Assembly: GCA_010015805.1 (NCBI GenBank)
Contig: ML978130.1
Location: 1,240,001 to 1,304,000 of the forward strand
Reading direction: 5' to 3'
Origin: Rhizodiscina lignyota
Lineage: Eukaryota; Ascomycota; Dothideomycetes; Aulographales; Rhizodiscinaceae
Length of the DNA stretch: 64,000 nucleotides
Positions 44,781 through 55,900 of this stretch are shown here, one piece after another; position 1 is the first letter of the stretch, and every line of letters starts with the position of its first letter. Below the pieces are notes generated by a model. The model was not told the DNA's origin and did no database searches. It saw nothing but the letters and a program-made list of their open reading frames with translations. The position numbers and the translations under genes are program-made.

Positions 44781-45484
44781 TTCGAGCTGCAGTCGGGCGC
44801 GAATGCACTTTCCGCATCTCGGGAGAAAGCTATGATAAGCCTACTAATGTATTGCACATGAAATCACGCATTTCGGGAACGTGGGCGTGTCAGTTTTCCT
44901 GCTGGCCTGTGATATCTCAGCCTTATTCGCCGAGGTGAATCACGACTTCGATGTAGATGAAATTTCCGCGCTTACGACTACTCTTGTTTTGAGTGCATTT
45001 TGCTATTGAGCGCTGAAGTCTGCTAATTCTACTAGACATTCCTTTCTGAATCTCTTTTCGGCGTAAAGGTTTTGTAGAACAAGGCTGAAAATTAATCGTC
45101 GGCAACTTTTACAGCTCAAACTTGGCCAGGCTGAGATATTTTAAACCCCTCGCAGGGCAAGTCGCTCCAATAGGAGCTGCAGAGTCAATTACGCCATGTC
45201 GTGTAACCTTGAAAATTACTCTTCACGTCGAGACCAGGTCACACGGCATATCGATCAACCGGACTGTCGACAGTGAATGGTGAACAGTGAAATACCGAAA
45301 CTGGCCGATCAGTAGATCACAGCCTCGCGGAAAGTTTTGGTGATGTGCTTGATCATACCTGCCTCTGAAGGCTGCCATGGAGGAAAGGCTTGGAGCTGTT
45401 TCTCAGGCTGCACCTTTCTTTTCTCTCCTCTACCTTGGTTAATATAGCAGAGATCGAGCCGAATACCCACCTGCCCGATTTCCA

Positions 45485-47658
45485 ATGGATGAGGACCCGT
45501 TTCACTCATCGCGCCGTTCGGCGTTGGACTCAGATTCGGGAGGAACTCTTGTTCCACTTTCGATTATAGAGCCTGAGTCCAGTGCCCAGCCTCTGATAAA
45601 CTCATCAGGCTCACATCTATTGGGTCACGATTCAACTTCGACAAGATTCCGAAGTCATTGGAGCCCCACTTCAAGCACTCTACCGCCCACCAAGGAAGCA
45701 CGTTCTGAGCATAGATATCGGAAGTTCAACATCATTGCATGGGCTCTTGAAATAATTGCTTTATTCATAAGCATTGCATCCATGGCTGCCATTGTAGCAG
45801 TACTACGAGTTGAAGATAAGCGACCACTTACCGCATGGACATTCGCAACGTCGGTCAATACCGTCGTGTCAACTTTAGGGACAATCTCGAGAGCTACTCT
45901 AGCATTCGCCATCAGTGCTTGCATTGGACAGCAAAAGTGGAATTGGCTTAAGCGACACCCAGACCGTACGGTTGCTTTTGTCAGATTTGATGAGGCCAGT
46001 CGAGGTCCTTGGGGAAGCGCTCGACTTCTTTTTTGGCTCAATATCCGGTATGTACGACCCTGGTACATTCAATATCTTGCTGACGTTAAAATAGGCATTG
46101 GGCATCAGTTGGCGCTTTAGTCACTATCGCTTTCCTAGCCTTCGACCCATTTCTCCAAGCGATAATCTCCTACCCTGGTCAGCTTGATCCAATCTCTGAT
46201 GGTGGAATGCCGGCGATTTGGCGCACCGACTACTTGAACATTGGAAAACTACAAGACGTGACCGCAGACGGTGGATTTGGCACGGCAGAATTGGGAGGAC
46301 CTGATGGTAGTTCTACTGAGGCTCATCTATTTCTCACGAAGGCCGATTTCAACACTGTCGCAGCAGTCAACAACGGGTTCTCGAATATGTCAGAGTCAAG
46401 CATCATCTCTCCAAGGTTCTCTTGCCGGACTGGAAATTGCACATTTTCGTCTTATACTTCATTGGCATTCTGCAGTTCTTGCCATGACGTCTCCGGGTAT
46501 ATTCGAACATCTCATGGCAACGCTAGCACCATTACGGAGGGAACCGATTTTGCACAACCCGACAACATCGGAGGCCCGGCCGGACCTTATACACAGTATA
46601 GCCTGCCATACTCTCACATTAAGAATTATGATGGGCTTTCGGGAACAGGAGTAACGGATCCTGGAACCATATCTTACACACTGATCACGGTCGGGGTTAC
46701 TGCGAACTATTCGCAAACTGTGAGCTTCCAAAAAAGCGACACGATGCTGATTGCATTTGCCGTTATGAGAGCAAATGAAGGCTACATCAACAACAAGACG
46801 ACGTGGGAGAACTCAAAACCGATAGCGACGGAGTGTGCCTTATACTTCTGCGTCAACGCCTACGACGCAAACATTCAGGATGGAAAATTGAACGAAACCG
46901 TCACAGGATCGTGGGCCTCTCGATCACCATCTTCTTGGAAAGACTACCAATCAAGCGACTACGCTAGCAATGTCACCGACAGCTCAGCAGTAGTGAATTC
47001 TTTGAATACGGACAGCCATGAGCCACTCTACAGTAATGACACCATGCTACCTCGAACCGATCTCCAGCTTCTTATTCCAGACGATCATCCAACGGGACTG
47101 CCCCGAAATTTGAGCGGTCCATTCAACATCACCCAAGCCACGGTCCAGAGCACAAGCTCATTCCTCATACAATGGTCTGTTGGGACTGCCGGAACTTTAC
47201 TGGTCAACGAAAGTCCATATGGAGACAACAGCCCGGTGCCATCGGTTCTCGACGCCCTTCAAAACTCTACAAACCTAACCACGACCTTTGCCAACGTTGC
47301 TCAGAGCATGACGTATCAGATCCGATCGTCCTCGTCCGTCCCTCACAATGGTATTTCACAGCTGTGGGTGACGCACATCAGAGTCCAATGGACTTACCTT
47401 GTGTTACCTGCGGTCGCCTTGCTTGGTGGTTGCGTTTACGTTATCCTCACGCTCATTGAGACGTTGCACCTCAAGCTGCCTGCTTGGAAGGAAAGTGCGC
47501 TGGCGACATTGAGCTACGGTCTGTCGGAGGAAACTCAGGATTTGCTGAGAGAAGCAGATGCAACTGGTGACATCGACGCGGCTGCACAAGGGATTTCAAT
47601 TCGGCTGGCGGAAGATGGGGATGGGTTGCGGCTTCAAACTGTTTCCAATCGACCTTGA
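45485..47658 (+). CDS. DUF3176-type membrane protein
   Basis: Exons 45485-46047 and 46095-47658 with a 47-base intron give 708 residues. After a polar N-terminus (1-80) come hydrophobic segments ALEIIALFISIASMAAIVAV and TVVSTLGTISRATLAFAISA, the family motif WNWLKRHPDRT...FDEASRGPWGS, and, restored by splicing, HWASVGALVTIAFLAFDPFL. A large region outside the membrane (about 220-600) has many NxT/NxS sites and cysteines (SCRTGNCTF, FCSSCHDV). A last helix (LVLPAVALLGGCVYVILTL) and a 60-residue tail close the protein. The function of this fungal family is unknown; it is probably in the plasma membrane. Confidence 0.85.
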
Positions 47659-47808
47659 CAGGAGTTTATCTGGACCTTGAGCATCCGGGGCGGATCATTT
47701 CTAGTTGATACACATGAGATAGTACGATACAACATGATACCTACATACTCATTGACCATACCCATTTCTATTTCCGCTAGCAGACCTGAGAATGTGTGCC
47801 AAATAGGC

Positions 47809-49390
47809 TCATGCATTCTTTGGAGAAATTATGTAACAGTACTGATTGGAGTAGTAGACATTGTTCTCCACAGACCCCATGGGCTCAAGAATCGGACATA
47901 CCGATTTCCATTGGTTCGCTTCGCCTTCTTGCACAAACTTCGCCCCAAACTGGCTGAAGATGGCGGTCTCCTGTTGCATTTCTTCCTTGTTGTATGTGGT
48001 GAACAAAGTGGGATGCGGGGCATTGGCAAGATAGCGAATTGTTGGCATCCAATCTTCCCTTGCTTCCTGGGAGAATCCAGATTGAAACGCGACTGCTAGG
48101 TCAGGCCGGTCGTAGTGTTTCGTGCCAACAAAATCATGGTATGGACCACGATATAGGAAGATTGATCGTGTGCGGTCCAGAGAGGAGCAACTCGAGCAGC
48201 ATCCTAGCATTAATACATCCGCAGACACTGCTTCTTCTGGGATACCCGGGCCAACAAGAGTCATATGAAGTTTCTTCAGTGAGGGCAGGAGATGTAAGAT
48301 TTCCTCGAATACCATCAAACGCTCCAATTCCCATGGATCTGCTCCAAGGAGGTGAAGGTTAATGGACGTTCGGGTGCCGAGATCCGGGAAGAGTCTTTCC
48401 AATGCAGCGAGGATTGTAAGTGGGATGGTCGTTGCCCGAGTACCGTATCGCAAGAAGCCCGCAGCTGCCAGTTCTTGGGGGTCATTTGAACCAGGCCTGA
48501 GATCTGCTGTGACCTGAACACCACTCAAGTCTTTGTCTGATATCCGCGTGTAGTATTCGTACCAGCCTCCGGCGGCAGAGAGTGGAAGATAGGTGTCCCT
48601 GGGGCTTTGCGTACATACTATTGTCAAGGTGGGCTGATTTGCCTCTCTTTGCCTTTTGTTGTGTTCTATCATCCACTTCTCGTCCTCTGCGAGTTCTTGA
48701 AACGCTTGGCATTCGTCAAGAGAATGCTTTTGCGGACAGTCAGAGCAAAACGCGGCAATTTGACAGGCATTGCAATGTTTGAGTTCAGTCGTTCCACCGA
48801 GCTGAGATTGTCTTCGATAACAGTGGGAACAAAAGAACTCGTATCTGATGTTACCATTAGTGATCAGCTAGGTATATGGGAATATTATGAAGACATTGGC
48901 TCATTGGTGTTATTGAGATGAGACAATTAGGGGAGACCCGCATTTCAATGAATGGAAACAATGAACTGTGTCAAAACTTACAAGATGAGTCGTTCTAAAT
49001 TTTTATCAAAGTCTGGGGTCTGCGCTTTCAAAGTTCGAATCTCGCTAATCTAAAATGAAAAATGAAAAATTAGAGAGATCTAACAGGTGGAGTCGCTGTA
49101 GGCACCTTTTCATCGAAGAAAACCTCCCAGTTCCTTCCAGTTGGAGGCGTTGATGTCCTCGTCTTATTCGAGGCAACTAGAAATTTACACGTCTTCTTAT
49201 GACTGCTCTTCCAGTCCTTCTTCTGGCACTCTGGGGAGCAGTAAGACACACGTTTACATGCTGCGCACTTCTTCAGCTGTGAGGCGGATTTCCAGCAGGA
49301 AAAACAGCTGCCTTGTTTGAGGGCGAGTATTGGGGTGAGAAGGGCTGGCTGGCCTGCCGGTGGGTGCCCCGTATTGCGTGTAACCTCCAT
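47809..49390 (-). CDS. Two-finger MYND protein with Mss51-like C-terminus
   Basis: Exons 49390-49106, 49049-48982 and 48844-47809 with introns of 56 and 137 bases join in phase to 462 residues. The first exon has a MYND finger (CFSCWKSASQLKKCAACKRV then YCSPECQKKDWKSSHKKTC). The third opens with a second (CSHCYRRQSQL, HCNACQIAAFCSDC, HSLDEC). The rest matches the C-terminal domain found in Mss51-like fungal proteins: TIPLTILAALERLFPDL, LHLLGADPWELERL, EEILHLLPSLKKLHMTLVGP. MYND fingers bind zinc and proteins. No presequence is seen, so a mitochondrial role like yeast Mss51 is not supported. The single-gene model rests on splice phase; two adjacent genes remain possible. Confidence 0.72.
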
Positions 49391-50153
49391 TCTCAATAGT
49401 CTTTATCGTTATAAATGGAATAGAAGAAGAGATGGTGCTAGATAGATGAAGATGAACAAACTGAGGATGAGAATCATGAAACGAAGAGAGTGGGGCGAAA
49501 AAGAGGACCGTGCTCACCGGTCTTCTCTGAGTCTGCACCTTCACTCTTGACACTTCAAGAGCAACAACAAATTATCTACGGCTCCTTTCCCATTTATCAT
49601 CATTATGATGGCTCAAGCGACATAACGAACTTTGAAAGTTGGGTACAATCGACTCCGAACGCAAACCACACCAACACACCCGAATATCAAGGATATACTC
49701 TACCTGCTGTCATGCTTCATAGCCCGAGCATTCACGGAGCATTCAGATGTGTATTTGCTACCACAGCCTATCAGAACGAGGCCCTCTTTTCTGACTAAGA
49801 AGCGGAGCTCAATCCTAATTGGTAGCTAGAAATCCGTGTTTGAAGCCCAATTCAGGGTCGCCGCACTGCAATTTTAGCACCAGCGAAGGCAGTATCGTAG
49901 GTGGGTTATCAGGCTTCAGCCTCGTCCAACTTCAAAACAGGAGCGACACATAAATCGCTCAAAGTCAATCAATAAGGCATACCGGCATAAGGCTCATGCA
50001 TCCTTCCAAAGACATTTCAGGCATTAAAGAAGAACCCTGGTAACGAATGATATTTGAGGCATCCAAATATATTTCATTTTGGATTTCAGGCACCTTATCA
50101 CCATTAACACATATGTTCTAACTCTTTCCCTTATAGATTGGACGAAGGGATTA
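49391..50153. other. Intergenic region with one repeat copy
   Basis: Upstream of the MYND gene and downstream of the monooxygenase. Apart from dispersed repeat copy d (49863) nothing is recognised. Confidence 0.5.
49863..49945 (+). repeat. Dispersed repeat, copy d
   Basis: GCACTGCAATTTTAGCACCA followed by GCGAAGGC, and later CTTCAGCCTCG, in the same orientation as the other copies. Confidence 0.6.
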
Positions 50154-51582
50154 TCAATGAAGCTCCAGGCTATGAGATCCGTTCTCCTGCACGCTGCCAG
50201 ATTGCTCTATCGTTTCCTTCCAGACGTTCCCTATATCGTTTGAGTAAATCCACGCCATGTCTTTACCACCTCTAATGACCTTGACTCTAACTCTATCCTC
50301 CTCACTCGGAAGTTCAAGGGCTTCCAACCGAGCAGCTCTCAATTTCGCCTCAGATTCGAGATGTGCGTACATCCTGCGATAGTAAGGGAGTCTAATTTCA
50401 TTGAAAAGTCTCAATGCTTTGACCAAATCATTCCTGAAATATGACAGAGCTTGAGCAAGGATCCATCCATCTTCCATTGCGAACCCAGCCCCGGATCCAA
50501 ATGCACCGGAAAGAGCATGGGAGGAGTCCCCGACAAGGGCAATCTTGCCCCAAGCAGTCAAGTCCGATAGCTCAGGCCCTGAAAAGGCTGCAAATTCTCG
50601 CCAAGCGCCAGTTTCTATTTCCTTTAGCGCCGTTTGGATTTCTGGGAGATATTGCTGTATGATCTGGTCAGCGATTTCGTGTTTGAGAACATTTGCTCCT
50701 AAATACGAACAGTGAAATGCGATTCGACGTATTCATTCGTCACTGGCACGCCCCAAGCTGATTTGCTCGCTCCATGGATTGCAGGATTTTGATATTCCCG
50801 TGCGGCGATCTCACTTATGCCCTCTCCTACCGGGGAGAAGTAGACATGAGAGGTCGGAAGGTGCCACCAGGCGGTGGTGTCAAATAGCGGATGAAGAGCT
50901 TTGAGTTCGTTCCGTGGAAGTAGAGCGCGTCATATTGTTGTGCCTGTAAATTTAATATCGTAGCCTGGCCATGCGCTGTCTCGAACGACCTGAAACATAC
51001 AATATCAGCAACAATATCATGCGAGGAGAGTGATCTTTCAGAGACGCACAGACCGAATGCCATCGGCTCCAATGACAAGGTCTGCAATATCGGTTGTTCC
51101 ATCAGCAAAGAATAGTTGAACTCCGTGCTGTCCGAGGTCTTCAATCCGCTCCAGCCTTTTCGAGAGCTGGAGGACTCCGGGCTTTACGTGCGATAGTAAA
51201 GTGGACTGCAGCTTTGTGCGTTGAATCCGGACTGATGTGAAGCGTCCTCCATCTGGACGTTCAGCACGATATAATTCTTCACCAGTTCTTCCGTTGCTTC
51301 ACGAGCATGCTCAGCTTCTGTACAGTTCTCGTGACAAAGGACTTACAGATTCAAGACCGTCAGGGTAGGATGGCCGCCGGTCAGCGATTCAGCGACTCCC
51401 AGTGAATCCAAGACATTCCAGGTATTCCTCCCAATACTGATGCCAGCGCCAACTTCGCGGAGTATTTTTGCCTTTTCATAAATGACCACATCAACGTTAG
51501 GAACCTTTGAAAGTGCAATGGACGTTGCCAACCCGCCAGGACCGCCGCCGACGATGGCCACTTTGAGCGGTCGAACAGGCAT
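50154..51582 (-). pseudogene. FAD-dependent aromatic hydroxylase with a premature stop
   Basis: Four exons (51582-51347, 51296-51050, 50989-50711, 50654-50154) with introns of 50, 60 and 56 bases join in phase to 420 codons before the final stop. The fold is salicylate-hydroxylase-like: AIVGGGPGGLATSIALSKV (FAD Rossmann), LVIGADGIRS, WWHLPTSHVYFSPVGEG, LTAWGKIALVGDSSHALSG and FAMEDGWILAQAL. One codon breaks it: TGA at 50932-50930, inside TGTTI-stop-RALLP, where relatives have Trp. No intron that would skip it fits the phase. Without it the enzyme would hydroxylate an aromatic or related substrate with NAD(P)H and oxygen. The rest of the frame is clean, so the loss is recent, an assembly error, or corrected at RNA level. 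Confidence 0.75.
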
Positions 51583-51934
51583 ATCGATACTCGTCGTGAT
51601 TCATGATGATCTTTAAATTTGGCCAATTTTTCCTTAAGATTTAGCATTTTGAAGCCATCTCTTGATAAGTGACAGAGCGTCATCAATCACGTGAATTGCG
51701 TGCGCTGATACCTGGAACCTTAAGGTGGGTCGTCCATTTCGGTACCCTCGATTCCAGCCCATCAGCATCTGATTTCATGCGTTCTGAGAGGTAACCTTGT
51801 CCCTATCACCGCTATCACTGACAAAGGTGGTAAATTTGGGGTTAGATGTTACCTCTTGACGCCAGTTGTAGATCACATGCACCGAATTATAGTAGTACCG
51901 ACGTTCTCGTTGCCTTGGTGGATAGCTATTCTGG

Positions 51935-51965
51935 TTCCATTTAGCACTCAGCGAAGGCTGTCTGC
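51935..51965 (+). repeat. Dispersed repeat, degenerate copy h
   Basis: TTCCATTTAGCACTCAGCG followed by AAGGCT: only the second half of the motif is kept. Confidence 0.35.
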
Positions 51966-52008
51966 TGAACCTGGACTCTTGTGGTATGGCAGTACGCCGT
52001 AGTTCACA

Positions 52009-52075
52009 GCACTGCAATTTTAGCTCCAACGAAGGCTTTATCACCAAGATTCAGCCTTAGAGTTAGGACTCAGGA
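52009..52075 (+). repeat. Dispersed repeat, copy e
   Basis: GCACTGCAATTTTAGCTCCA then ACGAAGGCTTTATCACCAAG and ATTCAGCCT, closest to copy a (ACGAAGACTC, ATCGCCAAGATACAGCCT). Confidence 0.65.
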
Positions 52076-52121
52076 ATCTGACCAATCGGTTTCAAGGAGC
52101 TGACTGTTGTAAGGTGCAGCC

Positions 52122-52160
52122 GCACTGCAATTTTAGCGCTAGAGGACGTTTGTCGTCAGG
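52122..52160 (+). repeat. Dispersed repeat, copy f (short)
   Basis: GCACTGCAATTTTAGCGCTA; similarity fades after about 20 bases. It lies 113 bases after copy e. Confidence 0.55.
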
Positions 52161-52980
52161 CAGTACCCTTCACCTTGCAGCATCACGGCGACAACGCAAG
52201 AAATCGAACGTACAGGACGACCATATGAGTTAGATGTCAGTAGCTGAGAAACTAGAAAGCATGTACGAGACTCCATGTATCTAGATAGTCTTATGTTTGA
52301 GACAAAGCTCCGATAGCACGCCCAGCCACCATGAGACTGCATCTTTCTCCGCAAAGTTGGAATCCATCTCTGATTTTGGATTTTGGGGTTGCAGTTCATT
52401 CGGAATGAGAGATAGTTGTAGGCTCGTCTTCAAGAGCGAAATTGCACATCGAACAGTCATCAGCATAGCATTCAAAGTCCCTAGTTGTACAGCCCTAGAG
52501 TACAAAAGCTGGCTCCCCCAGAGAATGCAAGAAAGCAAAAGAAGCAACGCTCCTCCACCGAAACTCCTTCTCAGAACCGTCACCAGACGAGTCTGGTGTA
52601 AGATCCTTCGGGTGCCTCGGGAGAAGATGCAAGCCGCCGCACCGAAATGCCAGAAAAAAACATCGTGAAAATGCATTGCCCATGTTGCCGAATTCTCCCC
52701 GCTTCCCATTCCCGGAAAGCATTGGCGCCAGCATATCGCAGAGGAACACCGGTGATTATGCCGCTTGTTGAATGCCGTGAGGGAGAAATGAAGTAAAATG
52801 CTTGTGCGCAGAAGCGAGAAAAGTCAAAGCACAAGCAGAACAGCTTGCATATGAAGAAGAAAAAAGGAAAATGTCATCCGTAGACACATCAGTCCGTCTC
52901 CGTATTAGGCCGTCGAACACCATTTTTAACCGTTCCATGGCTTTTTTTCCCATCATAGGTTCGCCGGTAACAGAAAGTCC

Positions 52981-55900
52981 TTACGCCAGAAAATCATCCA
53001 TCTCTACATCCGCCTTTATGCCATCACCTTCAGCCTCCGGTGCATCGGCGCCAAAATTAAGGTCAGCCGTGCTCGTCAGACCAAGTGCCTCACCTGCCAT
53101 GCTGGCAAAGTATCCAGGCTCATCTTGACTCGCCTCGCCACCCACATTGGCAGCCTCGCCGTCAAAGCCACTGAAGCTCGGTGCAGGACCTGCATCGCTA
53201 ATGTTGCGCTTGTGTCCAGGCTGGTGCGCAGTCGGACTGGTGGAGCCAGGATCGAACAGTGCAGGGTCGATTGCTGCGCCCGCTTCAGCGGGCGAGCCAG
53301 AGGTACGGATGAATCCTGCCGAGGCTCCAGTGAACATACTGTTGTCATCATAATCCACACGCGCAGGGGCGGGTGCGAAACCAAAGCCAGAAACGGCAGA
53401 CTCGCGACGACTGCCAGGGACTGAGGCGCCTTGAGGCGCGGGCTTGTTGGCTCGGAAGGCCGGCGGTTCGCCAGGAGGTGTGCGAGCACCGGGAGCGAAT
53501 GGCGGTGGCTCGCCGGGTGGCGTGTGGCTTCTGCTGTTCGTCTTCACGACCGTCTGGCCCTGTACACCAACTTTGCTGTCCTTTCCAAGCGCATCAGAGT
53601 TCTTCCGTGGGATCTTCTTGGTCCTCAGATGCACGGGAAGATCATCAGGATTTTCGATGCCCATCTCCTTCATCATCTTCTGCTGCTTCGTGGGACGAGG
53701 CTTGCGAGTGCTTAAGGAGTGCTCAATCTGGGGCGGTGCGTTTGGAGCGACCGGGGCCCAGCGATGTAGCTCTCTTCGAAGGAAGTTCGTTTCGTCAACA
53801 AGCAGGACATCAGCACCTTCAATCTTGCGAAGATAGAAGCGCTGAACAGAGAGTTCGTCTGGAGTCGACATCATTGGGTTCATGAGGTGAGTGATGTGGC
53901 TGCGGAATTGCGAAGCTTGATCGACAATATTGTTGAGGCACTCCTCCTCATCAGGCTGGAACGGAAGACCAGATAGTTCATCCTGCCAAGCCATGAGGTC
54001 CTCGAGCTTAGGACGAGCCGCATCGCGAGGGATCTTGACGCGGTAGTCGCAAATAGGACAAGTGTATTTGTCGTCCTCCTTGATCTTTCCGCGAGCGATC
54101 TTGAGGCATTTGCCGTGGTACCTATAAATACTTCTCTTAAAATCGAATGGAACTCCAATGATAATTGCAGTTGGAAAATAGGGGGGAACTTACCACTCAT
54201 GACAGATTTCGCACTCGATCATCATGCCAGCTTCCGGCTTGCGGCAGATGCAGAAGACATCGCGGTTGGGGTCTGCGACATCCATTTCGTGGTCTTCGGT
54301 AGGAGAGTTTGCTCGAGATGAAGGTTCGACGGGCATCCGGGGAGTGTCTCTCAGGTCGAAGCAGGCCTCGTTGCGAGACTCAACCCACTGCATGTGCTGA
54401 AGTAGGATGTGTAACGGCGCATTCGCTTTACCAAAGAGCTTCTTACCACGACGCATCCAGTCCTCATGCCTCTTCTGTTCTCGCTCCAAGTCCAGCGTTC
54501 CAGGTGGACGGCCAGTAAGCTCAGAGAGACCCTCCATAGCTTCCTTGACTTCCTTATAGGTGGGTCGTTGTCGCAGGTCTGGGTTTTTGCTCGCTTCGTA
54601 GAGGGCGACGATCTTCTCTTGAGCATCGCGCTGCTTCTTCAGAATGGAATCGACGTCTGCGAGAGTTTCGCGAGAGACAGGAAGGTCTGCGGCTTGAGTC
54701 GAGAGCGCATCCAGTTGCTGGTAATGTACGTTTTCAGCAGCCATGATTTCTTTGGCTTTGGCTTCCCAGAACTCGCCTAGGCTCTTTTTCTCCTTGAAGC
54801 GCACAATAAAGCCGTCCGTCTCAGGAATTTCCAGGTCGAGGCCTTGCTGAATGAAGTCTGAGATTTCCTGCAGCGTGCCGATCTTCCCAGGTTTTTGGCG
54901 TTCAGTGGCATGCTCGTACCACTGCAGTTGCTTGACCAATTTCTCGAGCTGATCGACTTCAGGAATGTCGACATTGTAAGAGCGGCCGAGCTCGGCTAAA
55001 TCTTCTAGCTCGGCCAAACTTCGGGACTGCGGCGTGCTCATGACCTCAACGGCTTGCTGCTGGAAGCTGGCAATGTTTTCAGCCTTTTCTCGCAGGACAC
55101 CAATCTCCGGGCAGTCGAAACCAATGTCTTCGGCGGAGCGAAGTAACTTCCGGATGTTGTCAACATTGCGAAGTTCCTTGTCGCGCTCTTCTTGCTCTGC
55201 CGCCTTTGCTATGCTTTGTTTGCGCCAGGCCCGCTCGTTCTTTCTGCGATTCTGCTGTTTTCTCGTCGTATAGTTGGTAGCTTCCTCGACCCACTCCTGA
55301 CAGCGGTCCACGAATTTCCGAAGATCAGGGAGCTCCTTCAGCTCCCACTGGGTGTTGATCTTCTCGCCATCAGCAAGGATTGTTCGCAAGCTCTTGAGAG
55401 GCGGCGCCTGATCTTCTTCCAGCAGCGTATCAAGCTTCTCCAGCCATGTCTCCGGTGTCCGGGCAACGTCAACAACTTTCTGAACTGTAGTCTTGAGCTC
55501 CTTGTCTGTCAGGCGGAGCTGGAGAACATGGTGTCCACCGGCAGCCGAGAAGCGCTCTTCAGCCGGCAAGTCGCAGCACTCGTACTGGCCTGCATGCTCC
55601 AAGCACATGACCTTATCTGTCTTTTTGCAAATGTACCTTGACAGATAGCTGAATGATTTGCAGAAAGCGCAAACGCAGTCGTCATCGCTGATTTCCGCTG
55701 GATAATCTTGCACGGCAAGGTCGCATTGTGGGTCGGTTGCATGAGGCTCGTCCAGTGGGCAGGAGTGTTCCTTTGTGGCCTTGTGAGCTTTCACGTATTC
55801 CGATCGAACCCTCATTTCCTCGTCCATCATCCGCTCAAGAGCGGGTCCAAGCCACCTGGCGGTCTTGATGGAATGGTCACGCGATGCCGCAGAAAGTAAA

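Larger units (their letters stand above)
43831..45484. other. Repeat-bearing gene-poor region
   Basis: No gene is supported. From about 43960 to 44420 the sequence is dense in CTA/TAG and TA steps, like mutated old repeats. Two copies of the dispersed repeat lie at 44476 and 44594. Confidence 0.5.
51583..52980. other. Gene-free region with three repeat copies
   Basis: About 1.4 kb upstream of the monooxygenase and downstream of the demethylase. Three copies of the dispersed repeat (51935, 52009, 52122) lie here. A minus-strand frame at 52281-52709 has no recognisable content. Confidence 0.5.

Noticed and set aside
50655-50710. Apparent frameshift in the monooxygenase
   Set aside because: A 56-base intron with a CTGAC branch point and phase 0 restores the frame (ESHFT to QYLPEI), so no frameshift is needed.
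52281-52709. Minus-strand frame of 142 residues
   Set aside because: No domain or signal peptide, and competing frames on the other strand; probably chance.
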